Source of the DNA: Macrotis lagotis
Lineage: Eukaryota; Chordata; Mammalia; Peramelemorphia; Peramelidae
DNA: 64,000 bases
Direction of reading: 5' to 3'
NCBI RefSeq assembly: GCF_037893015.1
Contig: NC_133661.1
Coordinates: forward strand, 220,056,545-220,120,544
Shown: positions 36,661 through 49,690 of the stretch, in pieces
Layout of the letters: every line of letters starts with the position of its first letter
Position numbering within the stretch: position 1 is the first letter of the stretch
Program-made: the position numbers and the translations under genes
Notes under the pieces: generated by a model
Seen by the model: the letters and a program-made list of their open reading frames with translations, nothing else
What the model was told of the DNA's origin: nothing
Database searches by the model: none

Positions 36661-37651
36661 GAAATCAGGTATCTAGATTCCTAATCCAGATGCCTACACT
36701 AGTTCTTCTCATCATTTTATGAATTTTCCAGATCCTTGATTTCATCCACTACTGACTATCTCCTTATTGTTGGATTTAATCATTTCATTGCTACTGAATG
36801 ATTTATTTCAAGAAGAAAAAAATAATAATTTAATAAAAAATTTAATTAATAATTCAATTAATAATTTAATAAATAATTTAATAAAAAATAATAATTTAAG
36901 TTCAGAGAGGTAAACTTATTTGATCAAACAAGTAGTAAGTGCCCTGGCAGTCCAGAAGTTGAACTCAAGTCCCTTGACTACTGCACCAGTACTGATTCTG
37001 CAAATGGATTTTCATTAAGAAAATTCAGCAGTCTCATTCAAAGTATTCACTGAGAATGGTGAGGTCCTCTACAAAATCCTTTTGGTAAAAGTCACTGAGC
37101 TGATTATATTAAGCCCTCCAGATACTCATAGAGTCTACTCTTCTGAAGATGAAATATTGGAATATTATCTGTGTTCACTTTGACATATCCTGGCATATTG
37201 TCATGCACACCCAGATACATTCTAGGGGCTTTTTATTCCATTCCATAGTTAGCTAAATAAATAGCTCTCTGTGGGATTCAGACATCCTACTGGAATGTAA
37301 ATATCTTAAGTCTTTCCCAAACCTGTCCCTAGGGTCTTTCCCCTAGAGAGATGGTGGAAAATACCTCAGCCTCTTCTGAGATGCAAATCCACTAAAGATG
37401 GGAAATGCTTCAAACACTTCTCTCTACCTTTCCCTAGTACATATGTGACTTCCCTATATAAGTCCAGCATTTATAGATGGAAGTTGCTATTCTCACCAGC
37501 CCAGCTGCAAACTGGCAACTGTTCCTATCTCTGACTCTTTCCTCCCACGATCTTTGTAGTCTGACTGTCCAACTGCTCATCCCTCAGGGGATCACACACT
37601 TCCAACTGCCTTTGCTCCCTCTGTCTCCTCTCCTCTTTGACTTCTGTTTAC
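36661..37651. other. unassigned DNA with AT low-complexity block
   Basis: 36815-36900 is built from TAATTTAATAA-like units. The rest shows no gene; a 60-codon frame at 37477-37659 is not supported. Confidence 0.5.
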
Positions 37652-38023
37652 CACAGTAATTCTTTTTTTTTTAAAGATTTTATTAATTTTGAGTTTTACA
37701 ATTTTTCTCCTAATCTTCCTTCCTTCCCCTTACCCCCTAACAGAAGGCAATTTGCCAGTCTTTACATTGTTTCCATGGTATACATTGATCCAAATTGAAT
37801 GTGATGAGAGAGAAATAGTATCCTTAAAGAAGAAACTAAGTATAAAAGAGAGCAAGATCAGACAATAAGTTATCAGTTTTTTTTCTAAATTAAAGGTAAT
37901 AGTCCTTGGTTTTTGTTCAAACTCTATAGTTCTTTCTCTGGATATAGACAGTATTCTCCATTGCAGACAGCCCCAAATTGTCCCTGATTGTTGCACTGAT
38001 TATCACAGTAATTCTTTTTTTTT
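37652..38023 (-). mobile_element. 5'-truncated L1 3' end with TSD, minus strand
   Basis: L1 3' UTR in reverse at 37671-38003 (reversed G/purine tract, then gccagtctttacattgtttc and tccctgattgttgcactga). Only the last ~330 bases of L1 are present. cacagtaattctttttttt is repeated at 37652-37670 and 38004-38022, giving a TSD whose T run overlaps the reversed poly(A). Confidence 0.88.
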
Positions 38024-38187
38024 AGGTTTTTTTTTTTGCAAGGCAAACGGGGTTAAGTGGCTTGCCCAAGGCCACACAGCTAGGTAATTATTAAGTGTCT
38101 GAGATGGGATTTGAACCCAGGTACTCCTGACTCCAGGGCCAGTGCTTTATCCACTAACACCACCTAGCTGCCCCCAAAGTAATTCTT
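38024..38187 (-). mobile_element. Young tRNA-headed SINE inserted at the same site, minus strand
   Basis: Reversed tail, core (ggcttgcccaaggccacaca) and head (cagtgctttatccacta) run from about 38024 to 38177. The flanking agtaattctt (38007-38016 and 38178-38187) is the same sequence already duplicated by the neighbouring L1. Confidence 0.9.
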
Positions 38188-39060
38188 AAATTTTTTTGTC
38201 CCCCAAATTTCTTCTGAGTCAGGGTCAGTCTTTTACATGAATTTTCATCTTCCACCTGGATCTTTAGCTGTCTGCATTTTCCCCCCAAAACAGAAATTGT
38301 TCTTACTTTCAAAGAACTTGTATTCTCTTGGAAAAGCTATGTATATAAATAAGAGTATACAGAACAGAATTCTTTGGAGGGGAGGGAGAAGGGTACTTAC
38401 AATTAGAGGAGTCAGGAAAGATTTTCTGTAGGAGATTGCATTTTAGCTGAGTTAGGAAGGAGCCCTTTGGAAGAAATTAGAGATTCTAACTGGTAGAAGT
38501 GAGGAGAAAGAGAGTACCAGGAAGGGGAACAACCTGTACAAAGGTGAAAAGGTAATGGAATTGGCTTATTGAAACATCATTTTTAGATGAAAATAAATGC
38601 CTTACCCTTTGAAGGGGCATTCTATTCTATCCTGCTTATCCTTAGATATGCCAACAATAGCATTTTTAAACAAAAGAATCACAAAACAGAGAAGACAAGT
38701 AGATATTTATTGGATTTAGCTTTTTATCTTCTACTGAATACTCTCAAGTGACTCTCCCTCATGTTTGTGTGATTTTTGGAATAACATATTAACCTTGGTT
38801 TTCCCACCTACTTGTGACACTGATATATTGAGCATATTTTTTTCATAGGTCTAGTGTGTGAAATGGTTCAGTGTTTATTATGTGAAAATGTTACATGAAG
38901 TGTTATATTGCATTCCATGTAAGATGATATGCTATGATAGAAAAAAGCCAGCACTCTCTAGTTGGGTAGCTTTCTGTAAGGCCTCTTGATTTTACTAAGC
39001 TTAATTTTACCCTCTATAAAATGGATGAGGGAGTCATTCTCCAAGTTTTTAAATGATTTT
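38188..39060. other. unassigned DNA
   Basis: No gene or named repeat seen. Confidence 0.45.
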
Positions 39061-39272
39061 TTTATTATTATTCAGTCATTTTCATGTGACCCCATTAAGT
39101 TTTCTTGTCAAAGATAATGGAGCAGTTTACTTTTTCCTAGTCTAGATTTATGTCGACAGTGGTTAAGTGACTTGCTTCCAGTCACATAACTATTAAGTGT
39201 CTGAGCTCTGATTGGAATTCATGTTTGACACCAGGCCCAGTAGTCAGTGAAGTCCCCACCTAACTGCATCAC
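39061..39272 (-). repeat. CORE-SINE (Mar-1/MIR type)
   Basis: Reversed body: ttattattcagtcattttca, gtggttaagtgacttgcttc, attaagtgtctgagctctga and head end ccacctaactgcatca. Diverged. Confidence 0.7.
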
Positions 39273-41810
39273 TTAAGTGATTACTTTGGGCCAAATATGC
39301 TAAGCTTTAAAGGTACAAAAAGAGGCAGAACGAGCTCATAATCTGATGGAATCATACCTTGGTACTTCCATGAATCATGGATCTGTGATCTCACTAATAT
39401 AGTAAATTCTGTAATGACGCATATTACAACCCTTCCATGCTTGTCTATCTCATTCAAGTTTTTGTCCATACCCCAACAACCCCACTCTACCACACAAGTC
39501 TTCCATATGGGGACAATTCAACATTTGATCCACCTTTCTCTTGGTCTCTTGACATTGTATGGATTTTTTATATTATATAGAAATTTATTATTTCTCACTT
39601 TTCATGTGATCAGACTATTTTCTTTTACTATCATACAATTTCTTGAGGGCATCCTTTACTGATTTATTTGATAGTGCTTCATTGGCATGTTAAAGTCTGT
39701 TCACATTATCTCTAGAGTCCCCTACATTACCCTCTGTGTATTACTCACTTTTTCATTCTTTGGAGATAGTGACATTAAATGGCATAGTAGCACTGGTAAA
39801 AATGTTTATATAAAAAAGATATTCTCATGGAAAGCTCAGGGTCAGTAAAAGTTTTACATTTCACGAAAGCAATCCAACTTGTTTTACTCCTCCTTTTCTA
39901 CTTGCTGACTATATGTATTATCTTCCAGGCAAATACATAGTGTTAGCAATTTTTCTAGATGTCTATTCAAATGTATGTTGAAATCTGGGCAATAGATATT
40001 CTTCACCCAATTGTTCTTTCTTATGTAGATGGTCAGGCAAACTCCTCCTTTGATAGGAAAAGGTCACCACCTTGTGCTTAAAAAAGAGACTATCTAAAGC
40101 TAAATGAGAATAATTTAGTCACCCTTGAAAATTTTGTAGCAAGTCTTGAGAATTTATATGTTATTAAGAAGGAAAATATAATTGGGATAAACTGTCAAGA
40201 AATTTGGGAATATTGAATCATATATAATATATTTACCGATTTCTTTTGGGAAAGAGAAATGTACTAAATTTTGTAATCTGATTTTTTTTTGATGCTAAAT
40301 CAATATTGATAATTGTCAACAATCTCCCAAGGTCTTTTGCTGGTAAAGGAAGAAAATTTGTGATCTTTGTCTCTTATCATCTATCATCACATGTTTATGA
40401 AGGGATTATATATGTATATGTATTTATCAGTTATGTGATATTCTTTTGTAACTTCAAAGAAATTATAAGTGTTTGATTCTCTTGTGAACATGTAACCTAT
40501 TTGAATACTGTAATATTAAAGCCTGTAATTAACATGTGATTGCTTTGAAGGGGTGGTAAGGGAAATATTACAAATTATGACCCCCCTTGGGTTCATGGCA
40601 AAAACTTGATTTTATTAAAAAATATGAATTAGGGTTATTGCATTTTACATCTTAATTTGTTTATTGCATTTCATATATAGCACTGTCCTTAGGTACATGA
40701 GCAACAATTGAATTATGATTTTTTTTCTCTGGATCTCTTATACCATATTACAGTCTGGCACACTCTTGGTTCTCCTTAGTGCTCAAGCCACCTGAATAGG
40801 TAATGGCTATATCACAACATATTGATAATTGTTCTGCCTGACAGCAGGTATGTTAAAATAGAAAGACAATATGCCAATGAAGCTATTTAGCCCTATGAGG
40901 TTTGATGTTAAATGCTGCAGATAGAGTAAATGACCTTTGAAAGATAGACCCTAGCCTCAACTGGGGTATGATTCTCTTAAAGGAATCCTTCACCTAGCTC
41001 ATTGAAAAGGGTTGTCCATATGACTTCATAAGGGAACATGTCCTTGTGTCCCTCTCTGCTCTATAATAGCAAATTACCATGACATTCCAGGTGCATCATA
41101 ATTAAATATGAGAGTGAGCCATTGGAACTCTATCTTCTAAATTTTGAATAATTGGCAAGTATTTTTGTCTTGGCCTTTTCACATAGGATGTGATTTTTTA
41201 CCACAAGTTCACTTAAGGAAAAGTAATATCATTATGGCTATTTATATCATGAAAATGCCTATTTGGTATTTTTTTTAACTGTTTTAAAGGAGAGATCCAT
41301 TCTTCAACTAGAATTTTTGCTCATTCTAAACATGGCCAAAGCAAAATAGAAAATTTTGTTGTAAATTGCTTTTTGGATATGTGCAGTTTTTAAAATGCTT
41401 TTTCAGTACATTTGTTTATGCTGCTCTTGAGCTTTTGTTTACAACTTATGTGGCATCCATCAACAAATCTGTGTTATATTGGAACCCTTTGTTCTTATAA
41501 AAGGTATTTTGATACTGGCTTAGGATCATAAAGTATAATTCTTGCCCCTTATAGATCTTCTAGTTTTGCCTAATTATTGGACCTCTGTTAAATAGCCTTC
41601 TCTGTTACAATAGTTTTTGCTTGCTCAATTTTTTGAGTTTTGTTTCTCTGGGACCAGCCTCCACCTGATGCCAGCCAGCTTTGCCAGCTGATCTTTCTCT
41701 GGACCCTGCCTCAATGAAGTCTTCACTGTAATGCATTCATCTCTAAATGGACTCTGAAAGACCCAGAAGAATCTGGTCCTGAATAATTTTGAGGGGGGGG
41801 GGGATGATGC
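39273..41810. other. unassigned; possible decayed ERV interior
   Basis: No frame longer than about 85 codons on the + strand and no retroviral motif that I can defend. Position directly upstream of a purine tract and LTR-like sequence suggests that the distal part could be degraded retroviral interior, but the sequence itself does not prove it. Confidence 0.3.
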
Positions 41811-42281
41811 AGGGGGAAAGATGGGAATTATGAATGTAGAAACTGGGTGGAGATGTAAATTGGCTACCATGGAAAAGATATAGAGAATTATGATTGTAAC
41901 AGAAACAAAATTTGTAAAGAGCACTAATCTTATCAAAGTGGAGATCCCCATTCTTGATGTAAATCAACTACCATTAATCCATTGTTTCATGTAAAATTTG
42001 TATCCTGATCTCCTTAGGCTTCACCTTCCACCTAATTCCAATAATGGAAAGGGAGTTCACCTTTTACCCCCTGAATGAGAGGCCAGACATAAAAACCTAG
42101 AGTTGCACCCCACACAGAGCCACAGTCTTCTCTGACCTGTTGGTCCAGTCAGCTCTGCTTAACTGTTCTTTTGGCTCTGTCTCTCTTTACTTACCATTTT
42201 CTTACGTGTTATAACTTCTTTTAATAAAACTTTTATTTTCATTCCACCCTTGCTTTCCTGGGTCTGAATAATGATTCCTCA
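41811..42281 (+). mobile_element. Candidate 3' LTR with polypurine tract
   Basis: A purine tract agggggaaaga (41811-41821) is followed at 41822 by TGGGAATTATG. Promoter-like CATAAAAAC lies near 42088 and a strong AATAAA at 42223-42228, with a T-rich region downstream and a plausible CA end at 42280-42281 (gattcctca). The order PPT-U3-TATA-R-AATAAA-U5 fits a 460-bp 3' LTR of an endogenous retrovirus. No partner LTR and no TSD were found in this window, so the ends are provisional. Confidence 0.5.
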
Positions 42282-44059
42282 TAGGCAGATCCAAACTCAA
42301 GTAGGCAGAGGTTATAGTCTGATAAAACATCTGAACTCCTTTCTCAGAATATTGTTTATAAATTCATAAAACAAAATAGACCGCTTCCCTGGAGATAAAA
42401 CAATTGTATAATTATCAAAAATGTACACAGATCCCACATTAAGCTTCCCTGACTAGGATGTCACTTTTTTTTATTGTTTACCTTTCAAGCCTTGGCATTT
42501 CACACATATAATGGGGGATTAGATCCTCCATCCCCTTTTTCAGGCAGATATTCTTGTGTAGAATTAATTCAAGACTGATTCCCTAACAATGTTGGAAGTG
42601 TCTGTAAACAGGTATAATAGGAATACAATGAAGAACTGCAACCATTTAGAATGATGTAATTTTCCTTAATGAGACAGAGGTGGACTGCTTTGCACCATTC
42701 CCTGTTGAAATGCTAAGAGAGATGACTCCTCCCTTTTTGATTCTTTCCAGGGTTAATGCTGCCAAAATCCATTCTGAAACTATCCCCAAACTCCCCAGGC
42801 TAATGGACTGCTGATTTGGGAGAAGGACAAGTAAGGGGTTAATAGAGCTTTCAACTAATTAGAGGAAGCTGACAGATAGTTGACCAATTCCATGCTCTGT
42901 TTGGTAGAGAACATGGATAGCTTTTCTAATGGGTTCAGAATTAAATCGTGAAAACCACACGAGGCACTAAGTGCTTCAAATGAAGCCTCATTTATCTTCA
43001 AATTTTATCAGAACAGCTAAAGGTAAATTCTGCCAATGATTTTCTCTGCCAATGTCAGGCACACCACCTGGGGCAAAAGAAACAATGTAAAATTGAATCT
43101 CTCATAGATTCTTTCTTGGCATCTGGATTTTCATTAAAAGATCATTTCTACCTGTCCATAGCTTAGCCAGTTTGGCTTTTGTCTTTCAAAGGGAGAGTTT
43201 CTTTGAAATGTTTTAACAGTGAGGAAGGGTTGCCAACTCAGTCTAATAACAGCAAAACAACTCAAATATCTTGCTATTCCTTTCTACCTCTTAAAGACTT
43301 CACACAGAGCCATCAGAGGGGAAAACATTTTACAAAATGACCCTAGGAAAGCTTCTATTGTTGGGAGAAGATTAGTTTGAGTTTAAACAGACAAAATACT
43401 ATGATACTGTAAGAGAAGGGCTGTAAAGGTTAGAATTGAGTTTTTATATATTCTCCCAACTAGGTTTTATGGGGGGAACAGGTTCAAAAACATTCAATTT
43501 CTTGTCACCTCTATCCATCAGTATCAGTTCAGGAATGCAGAATGCACTTGAGATACACTAGGGAATACAGAAGGAAAGCGTCTCAAGTCCCAAGATATTG
43601 GGGGGAGTGAAGAGGTGGTTTTCTTCACTCCCTAAAAGCAAGTCTTTCTTTATCAACAATAAACATAAATCAGGGGTTCATAATTCAGAACTTATTTATT
43701 AATTTGCTAGCTTTCATGCTTACATATTTATATAGATAGATAGATAGATATACTAATATACATTATATATATATATTTATGTGTGCATATAGAAACATAT
43801 ATCCATCTTCTGTTCTGGTAGTGGTCATTCTTGGCCTCTTTACCTTATCCCTCTCTTACACAATCTTAATGACAGACAAACTGTGACCTGTGAAAGACCT
43901 AGCTTTAAAAAGTCAAGGTTTTCTGCTGCATCTAGGGCCATTTTCAGTTGTCCTGATCCTCATCTAGACACTGAACCCAGAGGGCTCCAGAAGAGAAAAT
44001 GAGTCTGAAACACATTAGACATGAGATTATTAGGTTAGCATGTCAATAATCAGATTGAA
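42282..44059. other. unassigned DNA with GATA/AT microsatellite
   Basis: (GATA)n with adjoining AT repeats at about 43730-43785. No gene or named repeat elsewhere. Confidence 0.5.
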
Positions 44060-44225
44060 AACTGTGGTACAGCAGGATGAACACTAGGACATGGATTCAA
44101 TTCCTGTCTCTGAAGTTTACAATTCAGGCTGCAAATCATGTTCCTGGATTTTGCTTTGCTTCTAGCTAAAGTGAGAAAAGTGACTGAATACCCTTTCAAT
44201 TCTATCTCTATAAATCTGGAAATAA
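44060..44225 (+). repeat. MIR-type SINE, degraded
   Basis: Contains gtggtacagcaggatgaaca, acatggattcaattcctg and ccctttcaattctatctcta, matching head, B box and 3' part of a MIR-like SINE. Confidence 0.5.
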
Positions 44226-44820
44226 ATAATACCTAAGAAAAGTATAGTGGGGATGCCCAGAATATTGGAGGAAAATTTCTTTTTTTCCTCCCTATGATCT
44301 CTTGGCATTGTATGAATTCCAAAGACATGTTACAAATCTTGCCTCTCATGAGTCACCTTTGCTACACTGATTGAGACCTCTGTTCTTGCAGTGATTCAAA
44401 TCATAAGTAGTTCACACACCTGAACTATTCTCTTGGTTTTGACTTTTAAAGGAAGTCTAAACACTCAGAGAGAGCTAGAGGGAGAGGAGCAAGACATGGT
44501 CCAAGCTTCCTAGAGGCAGGTCAGTTGGTCTAGGTGACCATACAACAATGATGCATTCTTCTGAGAAAGGAAGAGTCAGCACCAGAAGAAGACAAATCTA
44601 CAGAAACACAGGAAGAAATGAACAAAAAGAAGACAAAGGATGTGAATGTAGGAGCACAGGTGGGAGGCACTACATTGAGGAAAATCATACATTCTATGTC
44701 TAGATTGTGTAAGGAGTATGTGGGTTGCCAAAAGAGGACTATCATCTCTGGTATAAGGGATTGCTGAGCCCTTTTCAGAGCTGCTTATTTACCTTTTATG
44801 TCCCAACCCATCACCCAACT
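44226..44820. other. unassigned DNA
   Basis: No gene; the 71-codon minus-strand frame at 44745-44530 has no recognised similarity. Confidence 0.45.
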
Positions 44821-45268
44821 TTCATCTCTGAATCAAAGAAGTTGTGACATGTACAACAGCCACACCTCCAGTAAAACCATCCCAGTAGATGGACTAAACC
44901 AGATTGAGAGTAGCCAATAAGCCTATTGGTGAATTAGGGGGATATCCACCCTGCCCCCAGCAGAATTGACAAATGAGATCAATTTGTTCCAATAGACATG
45001 AAGACTGATAAAGCAGGCTCTGTGGAATGCTTAGAGATTGATCAGGAACCACATATGCCAAGATCATCCACTGCATCCCAGCCCATCACCAAATCATCTT
45101 GACTTTTGTCTTTCATTTTGATTTCAATTTGATTTCAATGACTCAGGAGGAAAGAGTAAGACTTGTGATGTTGACTCTGCCTCACTTAAATACAATTCAA
45201 TGGCAAGTCATCAGCCCATTATGTTATTAATCCTCTTAGAAATGAAGGATAAACAACAGCAACAGTTT
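44821..45268 (+). repeat. Dispersed repeat whose 3' end matches the SINE tail at 11735
   Basis: The right part (catcttgacttttgtctttc, ctctgcctcacttaaataca, atgaaggataaacaacagca) is the forward version of the tail of the minus-strand composite SINE at 11735-12056. The left part (about 44821-45080, e.g. cactgcatcccagcccatca) is not found in that SINE. This is what one would expect of a LINE whose 3' end the SINE borrowed, but the LINE class is not shown. Confidence 0.55.
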
Positions 45269-45835
45269 GTGTAATCATTTCATTACATAGGTAAACCCAA
45301 ATGGAAGGTAAACCCCATAAAAGGAAAGAGCTGTTTGACTCCCTAGAAACATTTTTTTTCCTATTTATAAAAATTCTTCCTCAGGATAAATCCATATATC
45401 TGAGAAGATGGAAACTAAATACAAAGGAAGAAATACAGCCCTCTAATATTTAGACATCCTCAAATATTCAATTGAGGCTGGAATCAAATCAATTCAGGTG
45501 TTCCATGCAATGAAGATCACAACCTAGCAATGCCTATCTGTCCTTTGTGACTCTTTTCATGTTCTCCTAAAACTTCATAAGGCATGGCAAGTGAAGTTAG
45601 CAAGGGAAGAGACCTATCCGATATGTAACAGACATTTCTCAACTTCTCCCAGAATTTTAGATACCAGTAAAAAAAAAACGAAGGGCTGTCTTTGTCTGGA
45701 AAGGTGACCTTTTTTTAGTTTTTTCCTTTAATTTTCACTCTTTAGGATGCTATTCTCCTTAGATAGTTTTCAAAGCAGTTGTGAGCGATGTGGGCTGTAC
45801 CACCATTTTGATTTGGTTTCCTGATTTTTTTTATA
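45269..45835. other. unassigned DNA
   Basis: No gene or named repeat seen. Confidence 0.45.
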
Positions 45836-46045
45836 TAGTAGAAGGAACAATGGATTTGAAGTCAGAACTTATGAGCTGGAGTTCTGACTCTCCTAATAAC
45901 TAAGTAATCTTAGACAAATTATTTAATTTTTATGATTTCCTCATTAGTAAAATGATTTCCACTATTAGTAATTATTAATAATATTAGTAATATTAGTAAA
46001 ATGGTTTCCACTATTCCTTCTAACTCTAAATCTATGATCCTACTA
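45836..46045 (+). repeat. MIR-type SINE with internal duplication
   Basis: Head (atggatttgaagtcagaact) to 3' end (tctaactctaaatctatgat) is present. Inside, attagtaaaatgatttccac and attagtaaaatggtttccac are repeated about 54 bases apart with AT-rich filler, so the copy is longer than usual. Confidence 0.65.
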
Positions 46046-46725
46046 TAACATGACTTTTATAGAAATTACACGGATATCCTCTATGTGCATGGTTGACCAT
46101 ATGGGATTTGGGGGGACCTGCTTTTGGCTGAGCTAGAAAATTGAAGATGCATCTCAGCAGATGGTAATATAGAAACATATGACCCCCAAAAAGGTTGAAT
46201 AACTTAAGACCAGCAAAGTGAACCAGTGAAAAATAGATGAGTGATGCCCAACAGAAAGTAATGCAGAGACCACCAATGAAAAATGTACCTGACATCTAGA
46301 GGAGAACATGTAATGATGTCTTCAGAGGCTCTCCATTGTCAGAGGCATAGTGTCCTTCCTATATGTATATTTCTTCTCCACTATGGAAGAAACATATCCT
46401 TGTGTGTACAGGGGAAATAAATCTTTTTTCAAGGTTCAGGAAAATTGTTGTCATAGAGTCAGAACTCAAACCCAGATCTTCCTGACTGCCTATCATTTCT
46501 CTTTTTGTTTTTTTGCTTTTTTTCTTTTCCTTTCTTTTTTATTTTTGTTTCAGTAAAACATATTTCACTTATTCCTTGACACCGTCTCAAGGGCCTCCTT
46601 TTTCTCAGCACTGTGCATTTGGGAGACAGTTGGCAAGGGTTAAAGAACGAAGAGACTTTATAGAGAACTGGCCGAGACCCCAGACTCATTAGTATGTGTT
46701 TTAATTGTTTGAGTCACACAGCCAG
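46046..46725. other. unassigned DNA
   Basis: Minus-strand frames of 87 codons (46295-46032) and 76 codons (46689-46459) show no recognised domain. The latter includes a pyrimidine-tract translation and is not credible as a gene. Confidence 0.4.
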
Positions 46726-46870
46726 AATATCTTAGATCTCTAGAGCCAAAAGGGACCTCAGGGACAGCCTAATACACCCTCTTCAATTTTGCAAATGAGA
46801 ATAGCAAAGAGAAAGGGTGAAATGACTTCCCATGGGCATATACCAAATTAGTGAGAGACTAATATAATCT
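46726..46870 (-). repeat. MIR-type SINE fragment
   Basis: Reversed MIR 3' half: gatctctagagccaaaaggg, aattttgcaaatgagaatag, aaatgacttcccatgg. Confidence 0.55.
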
Positions 46871-49265
46871 TTGTAACCTCATTGAAATCCAATTTATTTT
46901 CTACTTCCCCCCACTAAATACATATACATACACATACACACTGCATTATCCCTGACTCCCTTCTAATCCCAGACAAAATAATGTAAAAATCTCTTCCTTT
47001 TAAAACCAGAAGGACCTAGAAAAGGGAGAAAATATATGAAATACCCCTGGATAGGCTCTACCCCAGAGTTCCTTTTTGAAGTAGTAAACAGTATTTTAAA
47101 TTGTTGATTTGAATAATAATGGAATAGAAAAAAGGCATCTGTATAAAAGTCTCAAATGAAAATGGAGTATTATCTCCTATCAGAAAAAATAAGACAGTTC
47201 TATATAAAATAACTCTGATATCCAGGGGTTGGTTATGAAGGTCCTAGTTCCATTTCACAAATGATTCACAAATGTGAGCCATGAGGCTCACAACAATTAT
47301 TGGTTTCTCAAATACCAAGAATAAAATATCAAATTACAGTTGAAAATCCACCTGTGAATCCTCTAGAAGATTCCCATGTGAATTTCCAAACAAAAACTCC
47401 CTCCAAATAGAGTTAATTAGCCTGAACTCTAGACTAAAAGGGTAGAAGTGATGATACTCAGTGATCAGTAAGAATTATGATTGATGGCAACAACATTGTA
47501 AGTCACAGGAAAACCACTTTTATACTTCAAACTTCAATTTCCTACAAAACTAAAAATCTATCAACTTCAGAAGCTTAAATCTCTCCCCCACACAAATAAT
47601 GAAGACATACAAATTCTGTTACTGACTGAGAAAAAGGCAAAGACAATATTCATGGCCAGGAGATTATCATCTTCTATCCATCCAGAAAGGGATTTGCATA
47701 AGATACCAGGCATTAAATATCTACCACTTTCACAGAGAAAACAATCTCACCAGCTTTCACTGGAGTTATAAATTTATTGCCAAAAGGCTTGCTTCTTGAA
47801 AATCAATGCCTTCTAGATTCAGGGATTTTTATCTCCTAAGGAGATCTAAGCTGCTTAGTGTTGGCTGATAAAATTCATCTCCACCTTTAATCAAAATTTC
47901 ACTGTAGAAACTTTTTCTTCTTAGTTTGAAAGTTGTAGGCAGACACACCTGCAGAACACTATCAGTCAAGGATACAAAAGCTAAAAATGGAAACCAATTA
48001 AGTTCCCAAATGCCCTCATACTGAGCCAAAGCCTCAAAGTTGGTAAAAATTTTTCTGATGAAACTTATCTCATTAATTAGTCTGGTTATTTTTCTGAGGC
48101 AGGGAAAGAGGGAATTTCACCGCTTAGTAAGTAGAGAAGATTTAGCTGGTAATAAAAAATCTATTAGAAAACATATTCATTTCCTTCAAAAAGTACCCAA
48201 TCTACATGATAGCATGCATTGTCAAATAATATGGATAATTCAGAGAACCTGTCAGCAACAGAGATATTTCATTTCTGGGATTTACTGACTACATAGATAT
48301 ATGGAATTTCCATATGAGGAAATACCTTCTTCCAAGGCACTTTGGCAACTTGCCTTTAATTAATAGACTTTAATTACTTGCCTGGAGATTCTGAACGTTT
48401 AAGAAGCCTGCTCAGAAATACAATCCAGGTCTTCCTGGATCTAAGGCAGATTCTCTAATTACTTCTCTTAAATATCTTTCTTTACAATGATTCCAAAATG
48501 GAAAAGATCATTTCATTTGTTCTACGAAATTTTCAATGCTGGCCTCATCATCAGTGAAGTACATGATTACAATTATCTATCTTCTCCTCTTGCTACTACT
48601 TCTCCATAAAAACAAACTAACACTTCCTCACCCACTTGGTATCTCTGTTCATTCCACAATTAAAAATAAGGTTAAATGTAAATACTAGGCATAAATTTAC
48701 ATTGAAATATAAGCAACTAAACTAGAATCCGGTGGATATTTAAAAGAATGAGATGGAAGGGGTGTCTCTAAGAAAAGAACTAGGCCTACTGGAAAAATAG
48801 AGCCTAATACTATCAAGTTCAGCTGCACTATAGTTAGCCCAGACACCTGAATACCTAATCACCACTTGCACCTTCATTCCTATTGGAAAGTGAATTCTGA
48901 TTTTCAAATAAAAAAAATATGAAGATGAAAAAATTTAAACTAATTTGAAACATAATCCATACTGGAAATTGTAGTCTTGCAGACTACCTACCCAATCACT
49001 CATTTTGAAAGATATTTCCCATGCTTATTTTTTACATAAATACAATTTAAAAGTTTCATGAATAGTTTACCTAAAAAAAATACATAAAAAACAATATCCC
49101 AATGAATTTCACTTGTGGTCAGCAGACCTTGGTTCTGCAGTTTTCTTGCCTGAATTTCTTTGCCAATAAAATGGGGATCATAAGAGCTATATTAATTACC
49201 ACAAAAGGTCCTTCTTTCCTCTCATCTCCATTTTCTCATTCCTTCTTTTTCTCTTCCATGTGATT
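46871..49265. other. unassigned AT-rich DNA
   Basis: About 2.4 kb with no supported gene and no repeat I could name. Largest frames are 66 and 82 codons with no recognised similarity. Confidence 0.45.
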
Positions 49266-49490
49266 ATATCAGTCATTTGTGAGTCATATCTGAATTCTCC
49301 TCAGGTGGGATTTTCTTGCAAAAATTCTGAAGTGATTTGACAATTACCATCTACTTCTCTAGCTCATTTTATAGATGAGGAAAATGAAGCAGAGTTAAGT
49401 AGTGTTCCCAGAGTCCTACAGTAGGTGTCTGATGGCAGATTTGAACTTATGAAGTTGAGTCTTCTGGTTTGACACTATTCATTGTTCCCC
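49266..49490 (-). repeat. CORE-SINE (Mar-1/MIR type)
   Basis: Reversed body: tcttgcaaaaattctgaagt, ctagctcattttatagatga, ggcagatttgaacttatgaa. Old. Confidence 0.65.
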
Positions 49491-49504
49491 CAAAATCAGA
49501 GGGT

Positions 49505-49690
49505 CAGAGAGATCTGGGTATAGAATTCCCTAACATTTAAGATAGAGGAACTGAGACCAAGAAAGTTTATGCAACTTTGCCCAATGTCACACAAATAGTG
49601 AGTGGCAGAGCTGAAATTTTAGTGCAGCCCTTATGACTCAAAATTGAATATTCCACTCTTTTCATTACACCAAAATGCCTCCCACCTTCT
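49505..49690 (-). repeat. MIR-type SINE
   Basis: Reversed body: tagaggaactgagaccaaga, gcccaatgtcacacaaatag, tggcagagctgaaatttta, with head end cattacaccaaaatgcctcc. Confidence 0.65.

Noticed and set aside
39900-41500. Faint retroviral pol/env-like residue strings upstream of the LTR candidate
   Set aside because: Too short and broken by stops; I could not defend any specific motif, so only position suggests an ERV interior.
41625-41951. 108-codon minus-strand frame
   Set aside because: Lies across the LTR candidate on the wrong strand and has no recognisable similarity.
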